Of a DNA stretch of 64,000 nucleotides, positions 53,280 to 62,053 are shown one piece after another (within the stretch, counting starts at the first letter, position 1; every line of letters begins with the position of its first letter). Under the pieces are notes generated by a model. It was not told the origin of the DNA and ran no database searches. It saw only the letters and a list, made by a program, of their open reading frames with translations. This DNA comes from JAIBBG01 sp040381475 (GTDB lineage: Bacteria; Bacteroidota; Bacteroidia; Flavobacteriales_D; Sanyastnellaceae). The stretch covers positions 73,950 to 137,949 of the forward strand of contig JBEIHH010000002.1 in the NCBI GenBank assembly GCA_040381475.1, read 5' to 3'. The position numbers and the translations under genes were made by a program.

Positions 53280-54911
53280 TCAGTCTACATTATCGTGCAG
53301 GAATGAATTCCCCTTCAGCTCTACTTTTTTATTGCCGTTTTCATCCACAGATTCATTCAGAGAATATCTTGAGATATTGCTTTCAGTGCTGCGGGTTGAA
53401 TTGTCAAGCGAAATCTTTTTGCGTGCGTAAGCAGGTTCATTTTCAAGCTCATTCAAACCATTCGGGGTTTTGAGTTTGATGGTGAATTCACGGATGCGCA
53501 TTTCGCGCTCTTTGTTACGTGCCAGTAACTCAGTGCGGTTTGGTCTGTCGCTTAGAGGCGACCCTTCCTTGTGCACCAGAGTATCAGACGGCTGCTCCTG
53601 GTTTTGTCTCGATACAATTTCATCAAGATTATTCCCCAGACTATGGTAAACAGGCTGATCTGATACCAACTCTTCATCCAACTGAATTTTAAGCGATGAG
53701 AGCGATGGAATTGGAGTATCATCAACTATTTCTTCGCTGATATTGTTCTTTACATCGAATTCTACTTCGAAATTGGATTCAACTGTCTTGATAAATGGCT
53801 CTTCTTCTTTCAACTCATTGCGAACCTCAGGCACCTCAACAACCGGCTTTTCGACTTTCGCTGTAACTTCTTTCGCGCCTTCTGCCTCCAGCCAAAGTTT
53901 CTTTGGCTCCTGATCCACCACCGGAAGCACATGATCCACAGTTTTCGCAGCGAAACCTGTAGCTATTACTGTAGCGCATACATCTTCTCCCAATGTATCG
54001 TCCTGACCATAGCCCCAGATTACCTCTGCTCCCATTCCTGCCTGATCCTGGATATAATCTGTGATTTCAGAAATTTCATCCATCAGCAGCTCATCCAAAC
54101 CATAGGTAATATTGAGGAGGATGAAATTCGCCCCATTGATATCGTTGTCGTTGAGAAGCGGTGACTCGAGAGCCATCTGAACCGCGCGCTTGGCACGTCC
54201 TTCTCCGCTGGCGCGACCTGAACCCATGATCGCTACGCCGCTGTCTTTCATCACGGTCTTCACGTCGTTCATATCCACGTTCACCGTACCGATGAGGGTA
54301 ATTACCTCGGCTATACCCTTGGCTGCTGTGCAAAGCACTTCGTCGGCATGGCTGAAAGCCTGCTTCAGGGTGAGGTTGCCATACAGTTCTCTCAATTTAT
54401 CGTTGCGGATGATGAGGAGCGTATCTACACTTTCGCGGATTTCCTTCAATCCAAGATCTGCCTGCAGTGAACGTTTGCGTCCTTCGAACATGAAAGGAAC
54501 GGTCACGATACCCACCGTGAGTATTCCCATATCCTTGGCCACCTTGGCAATCACCGGCGCAGCGCCCGTACCGGTACCGCCGCCCATACCTGCTGTGATA
54601 AACACCATATTGGTATTTTCAGACAAAAGGGCTTTCACTTCTTCAAGACTCTCGATTGCCGCGTTGCGACCAACCTCCGGAATAGAGCCGGCTCCGCGAC
54701 CTTCGGTCAGCGTACTGCCTAACTGAACTTTAATAGGTACCGGACTTTTGTCCAGAGCCTGTGCATCCGTATTGCAAACGATGAAGTCTACACCCTTGAT
54801 GCCCAGTTCATACATGTAATTGACAGCGTTGCTGCCTCCACCGCCTACGCCAATCACCTTGATGATTGAAGACGTGTTGGCCGGTAAATCGAATTTCAGT
54901 GAGTTTTCCAT
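53280..54911 (-). CDS. ftsZ: Cell-division GTPase FtsZ with long C-terminal linker
   Basis: 543 residues. The tubulin-like core (about 15-325) has VIGVGGGGSNAV, CNTDAQAL, the GTP-binding GGGTGTG at 110-116 and the synergy loop NGANFILLNITYG. The remaining 200 residues are an acidic, low-complexity linker followed by a basic stretch (RNKEREMRIREFTIKL) and a polar end, longer than the 380-residue enterobacterial protein but usual for Bacteroidota. It polymerises into the Z-ring. It is monocistronic here: a terminator follows, and upstream is 334 bp and then a divergent gene. It is not preceded by ftsA or ftsQ. Confidence 0.97.
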   Translation of the reverse strand: MENSLKFDLPANTSSIIKVIGVGGGGSNAVNYMYELGIKGVDFIVCNTDAQALDKSPVPIKVQLGSTLTEGRGAGSIPEVGRNAAIESLEEVKALLSENTNMVFITAGMGGGTGTGAAPVIAKVAKDMGILTVGIVTVPFMFEGRKRSLQADLGLKEIRESVDTLLIIRNDKLRELYGNLTLKQAFSHADEVLCTAAKGIAEVITLIGTVNVDMNDVKTVMKDSGVAIMGSGRASGEGRAKRAVQMALESPLLNDNDINGANFILLNITYGLDELLMDEISEITDYIQDQAGMGAEVIWGYGQDDTLGEDVCATVIATGFAAKTVDHVLPVVDQEPKKLWLEAEGAKEVTAKVEKPVVEVPEVRNELKEEEPFIKTVESNFEVEFDVKNNISEEIVDDTPIPSLSSLKIQLDEELVSDQPVYHSLGNNLDEIVSRQNQEQPSDTLVHKEGSPLSDRPNRTELLARNKEREMRIREFTIKLKTPNGLNELENEPAYARKKISLDNSTRSTESNISRYSLNESVDENGNKKVELKGNSFLHDNVD

Positions 54912-55245
54912 TTGGTTGATATGGGTTTTATACTCTTTATCAGGCCTTAAAGGCTGACCTGATAAATGGCAATTTGAATGGCCTAAGAAAGAACAATCAG
55001 ACAGCGATTGCCAGTGTCACTTTTCAAAAAAGTGAACCTGTCAATGTTAGTAAATATGGCTTGCAAAATCGGGGATTGCATAGTTGCGATTCTTCAACAT
55101 TGGTCTTATTCCAATCCATGAAAACTGTCAGCCACTCATGAAAGAATACCAATTGAAATCAACCAATACTCCTTACTTCCCGCGATAATCACCCCCATAA
55201 AAAATCTTGTTTTATATTTGAACCTTCTAATTTGTTCCCCGATAC
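54912..55245. other. Divergent promoter region between ftsZ and the DUF4290 gene
   Basis: 334 bp without a gene. It holds the ftsZ leader on one side and the DUF4290 promoter on the other. A perfect 8-bp hairpin (TCACTTTT, loop CAA, AAAAGTGA) lies at 55017-55035 in what may be the ftsZ 5' region. Arms ATCAGG and CCTGAT pair around 54939-54963. I found no clear TTG / TAnnTTTG pair for ftsZ. Confidence 0.55.
55213..55220 (+). promoter_or_regulatory. -7 box of the DUF4290 gene
   Basis: TATATTTG, an exact TAnnTTTG match, 25 bp before the ATG at 55246; no TTG at ideal spacing. Confidence 0.5.
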
Positions 55246-55938
55246 ATGATGCAGGATAGAATCAACGAAACACTGGATTTTCAACCGTATAACAGCAACC
55301 GACCCAATCTGGTTATTCCGGAATACGGACGCAACATCCAGCGCATGGTGGAATTCGCCCTAACCATCAATGACCGCGAGGAACGCAACAAATGCGTCAG
55401 AGCCATTCTCAGCGTGATGGGTCAGCTATTCCCACACCTGCGCGATATCGAGGACTTCAACCACAAACTCTGGGACCACCTGCACATCATGGCAAACTTC
55501 AACCTGAACGTTGACAGCCCCTACCCAGATCCCGACAAAGAGCATCTCCAAAGCAAACCCGACCGCCTGGAGTATCCCAACAACAACATCAAATTCGGAC
55601 ACTACGGTCACTATGTTGAGTCTATGATCGACAAGTGCGCTGCCATGGAAGATGGTGAAGAGAAGCGCGCTTTTGCCCTTGCCATCGCCAATGTGATGAA
55701 ATACAATGCGACCAACTGGAACCGCAATATTGTGCACGACGACATCATCCTCAAGGATCTGCAAACCTTGTCGAAAGGGAAAGTAACTCTGGATGATGTA
55801 ACCCAGCTTCAGGCTGTGAAGCCCCTCGCTACCGGTGGTTTCAAAGAATACGATGTTGATCGTATGAGCAAAAACCGCAACAAGCACAAATTCAACAAAA
55901 ACCTCGGCAACAAAAAGAAAAAATTCAGACCGAGATAA
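55246..55938 (+). CDS. DUF4290-family protein
   Basis: 230 residues of the Bacteroidota-specific DUF4290. It has an FQPYNSNRPNLVIPEYGRNIQ start and helical stretches with REERNKCVRAILSVMGQLFPHLRD and FNHKLWDHLHIMANF. PYP...P and KFGHYGHYVESMIDKCAAMEDGEEKRAF follow. The last 25 residues are extremely basic (KNRNKHKFNKNLGNKKKKFR), suggesting contact with nucleic acid or acidic partners. Function is unknown. The ATG pair at 55246/55249 leaves a one-residue uncertainty at the start. Divergent from ftsZ. Confidence 0.85.
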   Translation: MMQDRINETLDFQPYNSNRPNLVIPEYGRNIQRMVEFALTINDREERNKCVRAILSVMGQLFPHLRDIEDFNHKLWDHLHIMANFNLNVDSPYPDPDKEHLQSKPDRLEYPNNNIKFGHYGHYVESMIDKCAAMEDGEEKRAFALAIANVMKYNATNWNRNIVHDDIILKDLQTLSKGKVTLDDVTQLQAVKPLATGGFKEYDVDRMSKNRNKHKFNKNLGNKKKKFRPR

Positions 55939-56223
55939 TCGTCAACATTTTCCTTTTTTCGTTCTATCCAACCATAAGGCTGAGTAGTTTGTTGCGCGTT
56001 CAGATGACATTTATTCCCACTGGTTATGACAATCGTCAGTTTATTCACCTAACTCCCGTGTCTTCTTTGCCCCACTCAGGTAAATAATTGTCACAGAATC
56101 AATTTTTTGATGCGTTCTTGAAAAGCAAGAATTGCCAAATCTTGAATCGGTGTGGTTCTACCCACTGACTTTCTCATGACAATTCAAAGCCCGACCAGTA
56201 GAACATTTGTAACGTTATTATTG

Positions 56224-57465
56224 ATGCGTGTGAACGAACTCCGAGTAATCGCCATAACCCACAAGAATTTTCCTCTGGAGACCATTGGAAAATTTCATTT
56301 AGCCCCCGAAAAGCGCAACGAGAAGTTGACAGCTTTGAAAAACACTTTCGGCTTTGATGAGGTTATGTATCTCTCCACCTGCAACCGTGTTGAAATCATC
56401 TTTACGCTGTCTCATTACGTTTGTCCGGGTATCACTGCATCTATTCTACGTGAAATCCAACCCGAGTTGAGCGAAGTTTCAATCAAAGAAATTGCTGCGC
56501 AAGCTGAACGTTACAATGGTGCAGAAGCTGCCGATCATTTGCTCCGCGTAGCTTCAAGCATCGACTCCATCGTTATCGGTGAACGTGAAATTATCACACA
56601 GCTTCGCAAAGCCTATGAGGAATGTTCTCTAGCAAATCTTACCGGTGATGATCTCCGATTGATTATCTCCCAATGCATCAAAACCGCCAAAGATGTATTT
56701 ACCAATACAGATCTTGCACGCAAACCGGTCAGTGTAGTTTCACTTGCCTGGCAGCAATTTCGTGAGTCCGGACTCAACAACAAGAGCCGCGTTCTGCTCG
56801 TAGGCGCAGGACAGATCATCAGCAACTTCGCAAAATTTCTGCAGGAAAACAACTACACCAATGTGACCGTGGCCAACCGCTCGGCTGAAGGTGCTGCCCG
56901 TATTGCTGCAATGTTCAACAACAGTTTCATCACTTTGGATGAACTTCCGAATTACACCGGAGGCTTCGATGCGCTGATTACTTGCACGGCTGCCGATCAT
57001 GCAATCATCGACAACAGCATTTACAATGCAATGATTGTTGATGAAAAGGATCAGAAGCTGGTCATCGATCTCGCTATACCCGCCGATATTGACCCTCAGG
57101 TCATCGATACTCATCATGTAAGCTATGTCGACATGAATTTTATACGCGAAAAAGCTTCTGAAAATCTCCAATTCCGCGAGCAGGCTTTATCCGATTGTAT
57201 GCCGATCATCGAAAACGGTATGACAGAATTTGCCAGAAACTGGCAGGCTCGTCAAATTGAAAGGGCCATGCAGTCGATACCGGAAACCATCAAGGAAATC
57301 AGAAACACCGCTCTCGGTTCTGTATTCGCCAAAGACCTAGAAAATCTGGACGACGAATCGCGCGAACTGCTTGATAAAATCATGAACTACATGGAGAAAA
57401 AATACATCTCCATTCCAATGAAAATGGCCAAAGATGTTCTGCTCAACGAAGTGAGCAAGAACTGA
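56224..57465 (+). CDS. hemA: Glutamyl-tRNA reductase
   Basis: 413 residues from ATG 56224. The frame extends upstream to 56152, but family members start at this point (VNELRVIAITHKNF). It makes glutamate-1-semialdehyde from Glu-tRNA, the first committed step of C5 heme synthesis. The catalytic Cys53 sits in YLSTCNRVEI. ASSIDSIVIGEREIITQLRKAY is the tRNA/substrate region, VLLVGAGQIISNFAKFL the NADPH fold, and a C-terminal helical dimerisation domain closes the protein. hemC and hemD follow. The upstream 285 bp after the DUF4290 gene hold no other feature I can support. Confidence 0.95.
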   Translation: MRVNELRVIAITHKNFPLETIGKFHLAPEKRNEKLTALKNTFGFDEVMYLSTCNRVEIIFTLSHYVCPGITASILREIQPELSEVSIKEIAAQAERYNGAEAADHLLRVASSIDSIVIGEREIITQLRKAYEECSLANLTGDDLRLIISQCIKTAKDVFTNTDLARKPVSVVSLAWQQFRESGLNNKSRVLLVGAGQIISNFAKFLQENNYTNVTVANRSAEGAARIAAMFNNSFITLDELPNYTGGFDALITCTAADHAIIDNSIYNAMIVDEKDQKLVIDLAIPADIDPQVIDTHHVSYVDMNFIREKASENLQFREQALSDCMPIIENGMTEFARNWQARQIERAMQSIPETIKEIRNTALGSVFAKDLENLDDESRELLDKIMNYMEKKYISIPMKMAKDVLLNEVSKN

Positions 57466-57518
57466 TGATATTGGAATTCCTTTCATAGCATTCATTTTTG
57501 CGCCATAATTTTCCTGCC

Positions 57519-58418
57519 TTGAAAAAAGAAATAATCATCGGCTCCAGGGGAAGCGACCTCGCGCTTTGGCAAGCCAATCACGTGAAAGCTCAGCTCGAAA
57601 GTCTCGGTCTTACGTGCAATATTCACATCATCAAAACCAAAGGCGATCAAATTCAGCATTTGAGTTTTGACAAAATCGAAGGCAAGGGATTTTTCACCAA
57701 GGAAATCGAAGAAGCATTGCTCCAAGGTGAAATCGATCTGGCAGTGCATTCTCACAAAGATCTCGAAACGTCTCAACCCGATGGTCTCACCATAGCCGCT
57801 GTCAGCGAACGTGAAGATCCTTCGGAGTTGCTGCTCATCCATCCCGATCGTTTTGACCCACATCAGAAATACGGCATGAAAGAAAAAGCGGAGGTGGGTA
57901 CTTCTTCTGCGCGACGCAAAGCACAGCTCCTTCGTATGAGACCTGATGTGACTGTCAAAGATATTCGTGGCAATGTGCCAACAAGGGTCCAAAAACTCCG
58001 CGACGGACATTACGACGCCATCATGCTGGCCAATGCCGGGGTAAAGCGACTTGACCTCGACCTTTCAGGGTTGCATGCAATTGTGCTGTCTCCGTTGGAA
58101 TTTGTGCCTGCACCGGCACAAGGTGTTCTCGCCATCCAGTGTCGCGAGGAAGACAAAGAACTCATTGCCGTAATCTCCAAAATTTCTGATGAAGAAGTGC
58201 GCAAAAACATTCACATTGAACGCACTGTGCTCAACCGCCTTCAGGGTGGATGCCAGCTCCCACTAGGCGTTTTCGTCACGGCCGAAAATGGCAAATTCAA
58301 CAGTCGTGTTGCTTTTGCGAAAAGCTGGGATGCGCCTGTTTTGAGATTCGATATGGAATCCAACAGCAGCGACCAACTCATAGGCGCGATACTTGAAAAG
58401 ATCCACGCTGAAAAATGA
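57519..58418 (+). CDS. hemC: Porphobilinogen deaminase (hydroxymethylbilane synthase)
   Basis: 299 residues from TTG 57519; an in-frame TTG at 57498 is the alternative. KEIIIGSRGSDLALWQA is the family's first motif. The catalytic aspartate lies in AVHSHKDLE, substrate-binding arginines in GTSSARRKAQL and DIRGNVPTRVQKL, and the dipyrromethane-cofactor cysteine in GGCQLPLG. It assembles four porphobilinogens into hydroxymethylbilane. A TAATTTTC box five bases before the TTG supports this start and hints at an internal promoter. hemD overlaps the stop by four bases. Confidence 0.94.
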   Translation: MKKEIIIGSRGSDLALWQANHVKAQLESLGLTCNIHIIKTKGDQIQHLSFDKIEGKGFFTKEIEEALLQGEIDLAVHSHKDLETSQPDGLTIAAVSEREDPSELLLIHPDRFDPHQKYGMKEKAEVGTSSARRKAQLLRMRPDVTVKDIRGNVPTRVQKLRDGHYDAIMLANAGVKRLDLDLSGLHAIVLSPLEFVPAPAQGVLAIQCREEDKELIAVISKISDEEVRKNIHIERTVLNRLQGGCQLPLGVFVTAENGKFNSRVAFAKSWDAPVLRFDMESNSSDQLIGAILEKIHAEK

Positions 58419-59068
58419 AAATTTTCATTTCAAGAAGAAAAGAACAGGTTGAATCACTGTGCAAGGAATTGGAATCGCTGGGTCATCAAGTTCAGGCTCA
58501 ATCCCTCATCAGGACTGAAGAAGTAGATTTTCCCCTGCCCTTGCCCCATTGCGATTGGATATTCTTCTCCTCGGCCGAAGCTGTTCGCTTTTTTTTCAGG
58601 AAAAATCCTGTCATTACAGGAATAAAAATCGGCGCTGTTGGCGAATCCACAGCCGAGGCTATTCGGCAGTTTTCGCATGTCGATTATACAGGCGATTCTT
58701 CCGACATCGATGGTACTGCCAAACACTTCGCATCGCATACAGAAGGCCAGTTGGTCTTGTTTCCGGGTAGCGAACAAAGCCTGCGCAGCATTCAAAGCTG
58801 TAAAAAAAATCACGAGGTCATTGATCTGGTTTGCTACCGAACCATCCGGGAGCCTGTGGCAGTGGCATTCACAGACGTGCTGGTCTTTTCGAGTCCGAGC
58901 AATGTCGAGGCTTTTTTTGCGATCAATCAACACCGAAGCGGTTCTATCTATATCGCCTTCGGCAAATCAACGGCGGCCTGTCTGGAAAAATTTGGCGTCA
59001 GCAATGCAATGGTCCCTCAATCTTTGACGGATCGCGACTTATTGCATGCAATAAAAAGTGTCTCCTGA
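58415..59068 (+). CDS. hemD: Uroporphyrinogen-III synthase
   Basis: 217 residues. The sequence is divergent, as is usual for HemD, but the typical two-lobed pattern is present: MKIFISRR at the start, DWIFFSSAEAVRFFF, IGAVGESTAEAI, VLFPGSEQSLRSI, LVFSSPSNVEAFF and IAFGKSTAACLEKFG. It closes and inverts ring D of hydroxymethylbilane. It shares four bases (ATGA) with hemC, which makes the assignment firm. The PorV-like gene starts 41 bp later. Confidence 0.9.
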   Translation: MKIFISRRKEQVESLCKELESLGHQVQAQSLIRTEEVDFPLPLPHCDWIFFSSAEAVRFFFRKNPVITGIKIGAVGESTAEAIRQFSHVDYTGDSSDIDGTAKHFASHTEGQLVLFPGSEQSLRSIQSCKKNHEVIDLVCYRTIREPVAVAFTDVLVFSSPSNVEAFFAINQHRSGSIYIAFGKSTAACLEKFGVSNAMVPQSLTDRDLLHAIKSVS

Positions 59069-59087
59069 TGTTTAGGCATCCTGGTGT

Positions 59088-59095
59088 TACTTTTG
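59088..59095 (+). promoter_or_regulatory. -7 box of the PorV-like gene
   Basis: TACTTTTG, an exact TAnnTTTG match, 14 bp before ATG 59110. It suggests the gene has its own start of transcription after hemD and favours the 59110 start over 59068. Confidence 0.48.
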
Positions 59096-59109
59096 ACCGG
59101 TTTCAAACT

Positions 59110-60288
59110 ATGATCTATACTTCTTGCATCAGGCCATTGATTGCGCTTTTTACGCTGACAGCTTGTTTTGTCAGCACAACACTTTTTGCGCAAACGACAC
59201 CGCCGGCAACCACCACCGAAAGAGACATTACACCGAAATATTCCAATGAATTCCTCAATATTGGCGTAGGTGCGCGTGCTCTCGGGATGTCGCTGTCGCA
59301 AGTGGCCAGCGTCAACGATGTTACATCCGGATACTGGAATCCTGCAGGACTTACCGGCATCAAAAGCGATCTGCAGATTGCCGGTATGCACTCCGAATAT
59401 TTCGCAGGTATTGCCAAGTACGACTATGCAGCCGTAGGCAAATCGATCGATTCAGCAAGCGCTGCTTCAATCACCTTCATTCGTTTTGGCGTCGATGATA
59501 TTCCGAATACAACAGAACTGATAGACGCCGGAGGAAACATCGATTACGATCGCATCACGACATTCAGTGCCGTGGATTATGCATTCATTTTCTCTTATGG
59601 AAGAAAAGGATTTCCTTTCGGTCAGGGCCGATCGGCGACTACATCAACAGGATTTTCTAAAGATGAATTCCGTTGGGGAGTGAATGCCAAAGTGGTATAC
59701 CGACACGTTGGCGATTTCGCCAAGGCCTGGGGGTTTGGTCTCGACGCAGGCGCTCAATACGATTACAAAAAATGGCACTTCGGTGCAGTGGCCAAGGATA
59801 TCACGAGCACTTTCAACGCCTGGAGTTATACCTTGGATGAACGCACGAAAGAAGTATTTACAACAACCGGCAATGAAATTCCAGTCAACAGTCTTGAGGT
59901 GACGCTTCCGAGAATAATTCTGGGAGCAGGAAGAGAATTTACGATCAAAAAAATCTCCTTGCTAGCAGAACTCAATGCTGTGATGACCACTGATGGACGC
60001 CGCAATGTGCTCGTATCTGCAAATCCCGTGAGCATTGATCCGGGGCTTGGTCTGGAGGCTTCTTACAACAAAGTCATTTTTGTGCGCATGGGCGTTGGTA
60101 ATTTTCAGCGTGTGAAAAATTTCGATGGTTCCGATGCAATGACCTTTCAACCCAACATCGGTCTCGGACTGCGCATCAAAAATCTGCAACTCGACTACGC
60201 CTTGTCCGACATCGGCAATGTGAGTGATGTGCTATACAGCAATGTGTTCTCACTGAAGCTGGATATTGTGAGAAGTGATCGGAAGTAG
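59110..60288 (+). CDS. PorV/PorQ-family outer-membrane protein
   Basis: 392 residues from ATG 59110; an ATG at 59068, overlapping the hemD stop, would add 14 residues. A signal peptide ends STTLFAQ. The UPF0164/PorV signature follows: NEFLNIGVGARALGMSLSQVA and DVTSGYWNPAGLTGI. The beta strands are typical of FadL-like barrels, ending YALSDIGNVSDVLYSNVFSLKL. PorV is the T9SS outer-membrane shuttle that recognises sorting domains. Members of this wider family are numerous in Bacteroidota, so this is not necessarily PorV itself. The window encodes two sorting-domain proteins that could be its clients. Confidence 0.85.
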   Translation: MIYTSCIRPLIALFTLTACFVSTTLFAQTTPPATTTERDITPKYSNEFLNIGVGARALGMSLSQVASVNDVTSGYWNPAGLTGIKSDLQIAGMHSEYFAGIAKYDYAAVGKSIDSASAASITFIRFGVDDIPNTTELIDAGGNIDYDRITTFSAVDYAFIFSYGRKGFPFGQGRSATTSTGFSKDEFRWGVNAKVVYRHVGDFAKAWGFGLDAGAQYDYKKWHFGAVAKDITSTFNAWSYTLDERTKEVFTTTGNEIPVNSLEVTLPRIILGAGREFTIKKISLLAELNAVMTTDGRRNVLVSANPVSIDPGLGLEASYNKVIFVRMGVGNFQRVKNFDGSDAMTFQPNIGLGLRIKNLQLDYALSDIGNVSDVLYSNVFSLKLDIVRSDRK

Positions 60289-60352
60289 GCTCATCATCTT
60301 AGTAGACTTCACTGCTTCATGACGATTGGATCCGAATGAGCCGTTTGCATTT

Positions 60353-61384
60353 CTACTTTGCCGCCGTGATGCTATTACTCTGCAACACACAATAAAACGA
60401 ACTCGCAAAAAGCAACACACCAAACAATAAATGGAGTGGCTGCATGAAGGCGGGCATCGACAAATAACTCAGCACTACGCCTGCAAGTATTTCCAACACG
60501 ACCAGCGCCAGCATCAGGTTTATTTGCACAATGCTATCGGACATCTTGCGGTGAAGCCACCAGATGGAAACTGCAACCAATGTCACCAGAATCGAAAAAC
60601 TGCGGTGGATATAAAACATTGAACTCAGTTGTTCTATCCACATGGATCGGTCGGGAGAAATTTTTGCCACAACATCAACCTCTTCCCTCACCTGGGTTCC
60701 GAGCATCACCTGAAAAAAAGACATGACCATCATCACCAGCAACAACCATTTCAGATTTTTTTCTGCCTTGCGCTCTGTTCTGTCCTCTCTGAGCCGGTAT
60801 ACCATCATCAGCAACAACGCTACAATGGCCACACTGCCAAACATGTGATAGGTAATAGAGTTTTCTTTCAGGTTGCCGTCGACTACCAACTTGCCAAGCC
60901 ATATTTCATAAGCAATCATGATATCGGTTAGAAAGGCCAGCAGAAATGTGCGCCAGTCTTTTTCCCTGATCAGTAAGATCAGGCACAAGAGAGACAAGAT
61001 TAAAACCGGTATTCCGTAAACTACCGTTGCCAGACGATTGATGTACTCAACCCAGGTATGAAGCACATTAAAAATCGCGTAATCGTGCTTCGGATATTTA
61101 TGCCACTCGTTTCTTTCAAATCGAATACTTGAAGTTATATCTCGATTGGCTACCCATAGGGTGTCGTTCATGATGATCATCTGTCCTTTTGAAAACGACT
61201 TGCCGGGCGAATAACTAAGTTCTTCTGTGTCTGTTGGTGGAATAAGATGACCGAAACACTTGGGCCAGTCGGGACAGCCCATACCGCTGCCTGTCATGCG
61301 CACAACACTTCCCGCAATGATGACAATGAAAGTTAGTACAAGTGTGATTTTGGCAAATAATCTGACCAAGTTCCGCAGTTTCAT
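60353..61384 (-). CDS. ctaA: Heme A synthase (COX15/CtaA family)
   Basis: 343 residues with eight predicted membrane helices. It oxidises heme O to heme A for aa3-type oxidases. The family opening is clear: GSVVRMTGSGMGCPDWPKCFGHLIPP, of which GMGCPDWPKCFG is the diagnostic core, and heme-ligand histidines appear in the helices (LHTWVEYINR, HRSFSILV, PLHLLFGVLL). A large extracytoplasmic loop separates helices 1 and 2. A full promoter with a box four bases before the ATG suggests a leaderless mRNA. Confidence 0.93.
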   Translation of the reverse strand: MKLRNLVRLFAKITLVLTFIVIIAGSVVRMTGSGMGCPDWPKCFGHLIPPTDTEELSYSPGKSFSKGQMIIMNDTLWVANRDITSSIRFERNEWHKYPKHDYAIFNVLHTWVEYINRLATVVYGIPVLILSLLCLILLIREKDWRTFLLAFLTDIMIAYEIWLGKLVVDGNLKENSITYHMFGSVAIVALLLMMVYRLREDRTERKAEKNLKWLLLVMMVMSFFQVMLGTQVREEVDVVAKISPDRSMWIEQLSSMFYIHRSFSILVTLVAVSIWWLHRKMSDSIVQINLMLALVVLEILAGVVLSYLSMPAFMQPLHLLFGVLLFASSFYCVLQSNSITAAK

Positions 61385-61388
61385 GCGA

Positions 61389-61416
61389 CGAAATTATGCC
61401 GCAGTTCGCCAAACAA
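61389..61416 (-). promoter_or_regulatory. Promoter of ctaA with box 4 bp before the ATG
   Basis: On the minus strand TTG (61414-61416), 17 bp, TAATTTCG (61389-61396), then four bases (TCGC), then ATG 61384. One mismatch to TAnnTTTG. Confidence 0.5.
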
Positions 61417-61456
61417 CACCAATTCTTTCAGATGATAAAAATCAAGATAACCGGGA

Positions 61457-61972
61457 TCATTCACGGATCATTCCGGAAATGGTCTGCAGCAGGTTGAGCA
61501 CCTGAAACGCCCTTCCGAGCTGATCCGAATTCATTTCTGATCCTCCACCGGCAGCACCTTCTGCAGTGCCATCAGACTTATAATTCAAAACCTCCACCGA
61601 TTTCACATGATACTGACCATCAGCAATGTTGTGAACACAGGAGATCAATTGCTGCTCATTCAGTTTGGACGGATCGTATTCAACAGTTACAATATTCGCC
61701 GGACGATCTTCTGCAAAATCCAACTCTGTGGATGTAACTCCATTCATAGCGCGCAAATCTTGCTGTATCTTTCCACCACATCCCGCAGAACATGTCATGC
61801 CTTCAATCGTGAGATTGGCAACGGTTCGTGCCACGTCACCGGTCATTTCTTTATGGGTGATGACCGCTTCAGCAGCTGCACCTGCCTGAACTCCATTGTC
61901 CTGATGACCGCCGCCTGAGCAGGCTGTTAGTATTATGACAACGGCCGAGAAGAGAATGACAATTTTTTTCAT
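61457..61972 (-). CDS. Lipoprotein with heavy-metal-associated (HMA) domain
   Basis: 171 residues from ATG 61972 with a lipoprotein signal (lipobox LTAC, Cys 18). The HMA-like domain (about 50-125) has VANLTIEGMTCSAGCGGKIQQDL, in which the metal motif is CSAGC, i.e. CxxxC rather than the usual CxxC. VTVEYDPSKLNEQQLISCV follows. The last 45 residues contain a glycine-rich linker (GAAGGGSE) and a helix. It could bind copper or another soft metal outside the cytoplasm. It lies beside ctaA on the same strand, in keeping with oxidase copper supply, but that is inference. Confidence 0.8.
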   Translation of the reverse strand: MKKIVILFSAVVIILTACSGGGHQDNGVQAGAAAEAVITHKEMTGDVARTVANLTIEGMTCSAGCGGKIQQDLRAMNGVTSTELDFAEDRPANIVTVEYDPSKLNEQQLISCVHNIADGQYHVKSVEVLNYKSDGTAEGAAGGGSEMNSDQLGRAFQVLNLLQTISGMIRE

Positions 61973-62053
61973 CTGAGATAATTTCGGAATGTGGATCAAA
62001 TGTAGGGCGTGTTGCCATCACGAAAAGTTACTTTCGCCATAATTTTTGCAAAA

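Noticed and set aside
57492..58010. 172-codon minus-strand frame inside hemC
   Set aside because: Complementary to a gene with complete catalytic motifs; composition looks like a shadow.
58831..59109. N-terminal extension of the PorV-like frame back to 58831
   Set aside because: It overlaps most of the second half of hemD in another frame, and a signal peptide plus a -7 box fit the ATG at 59110.
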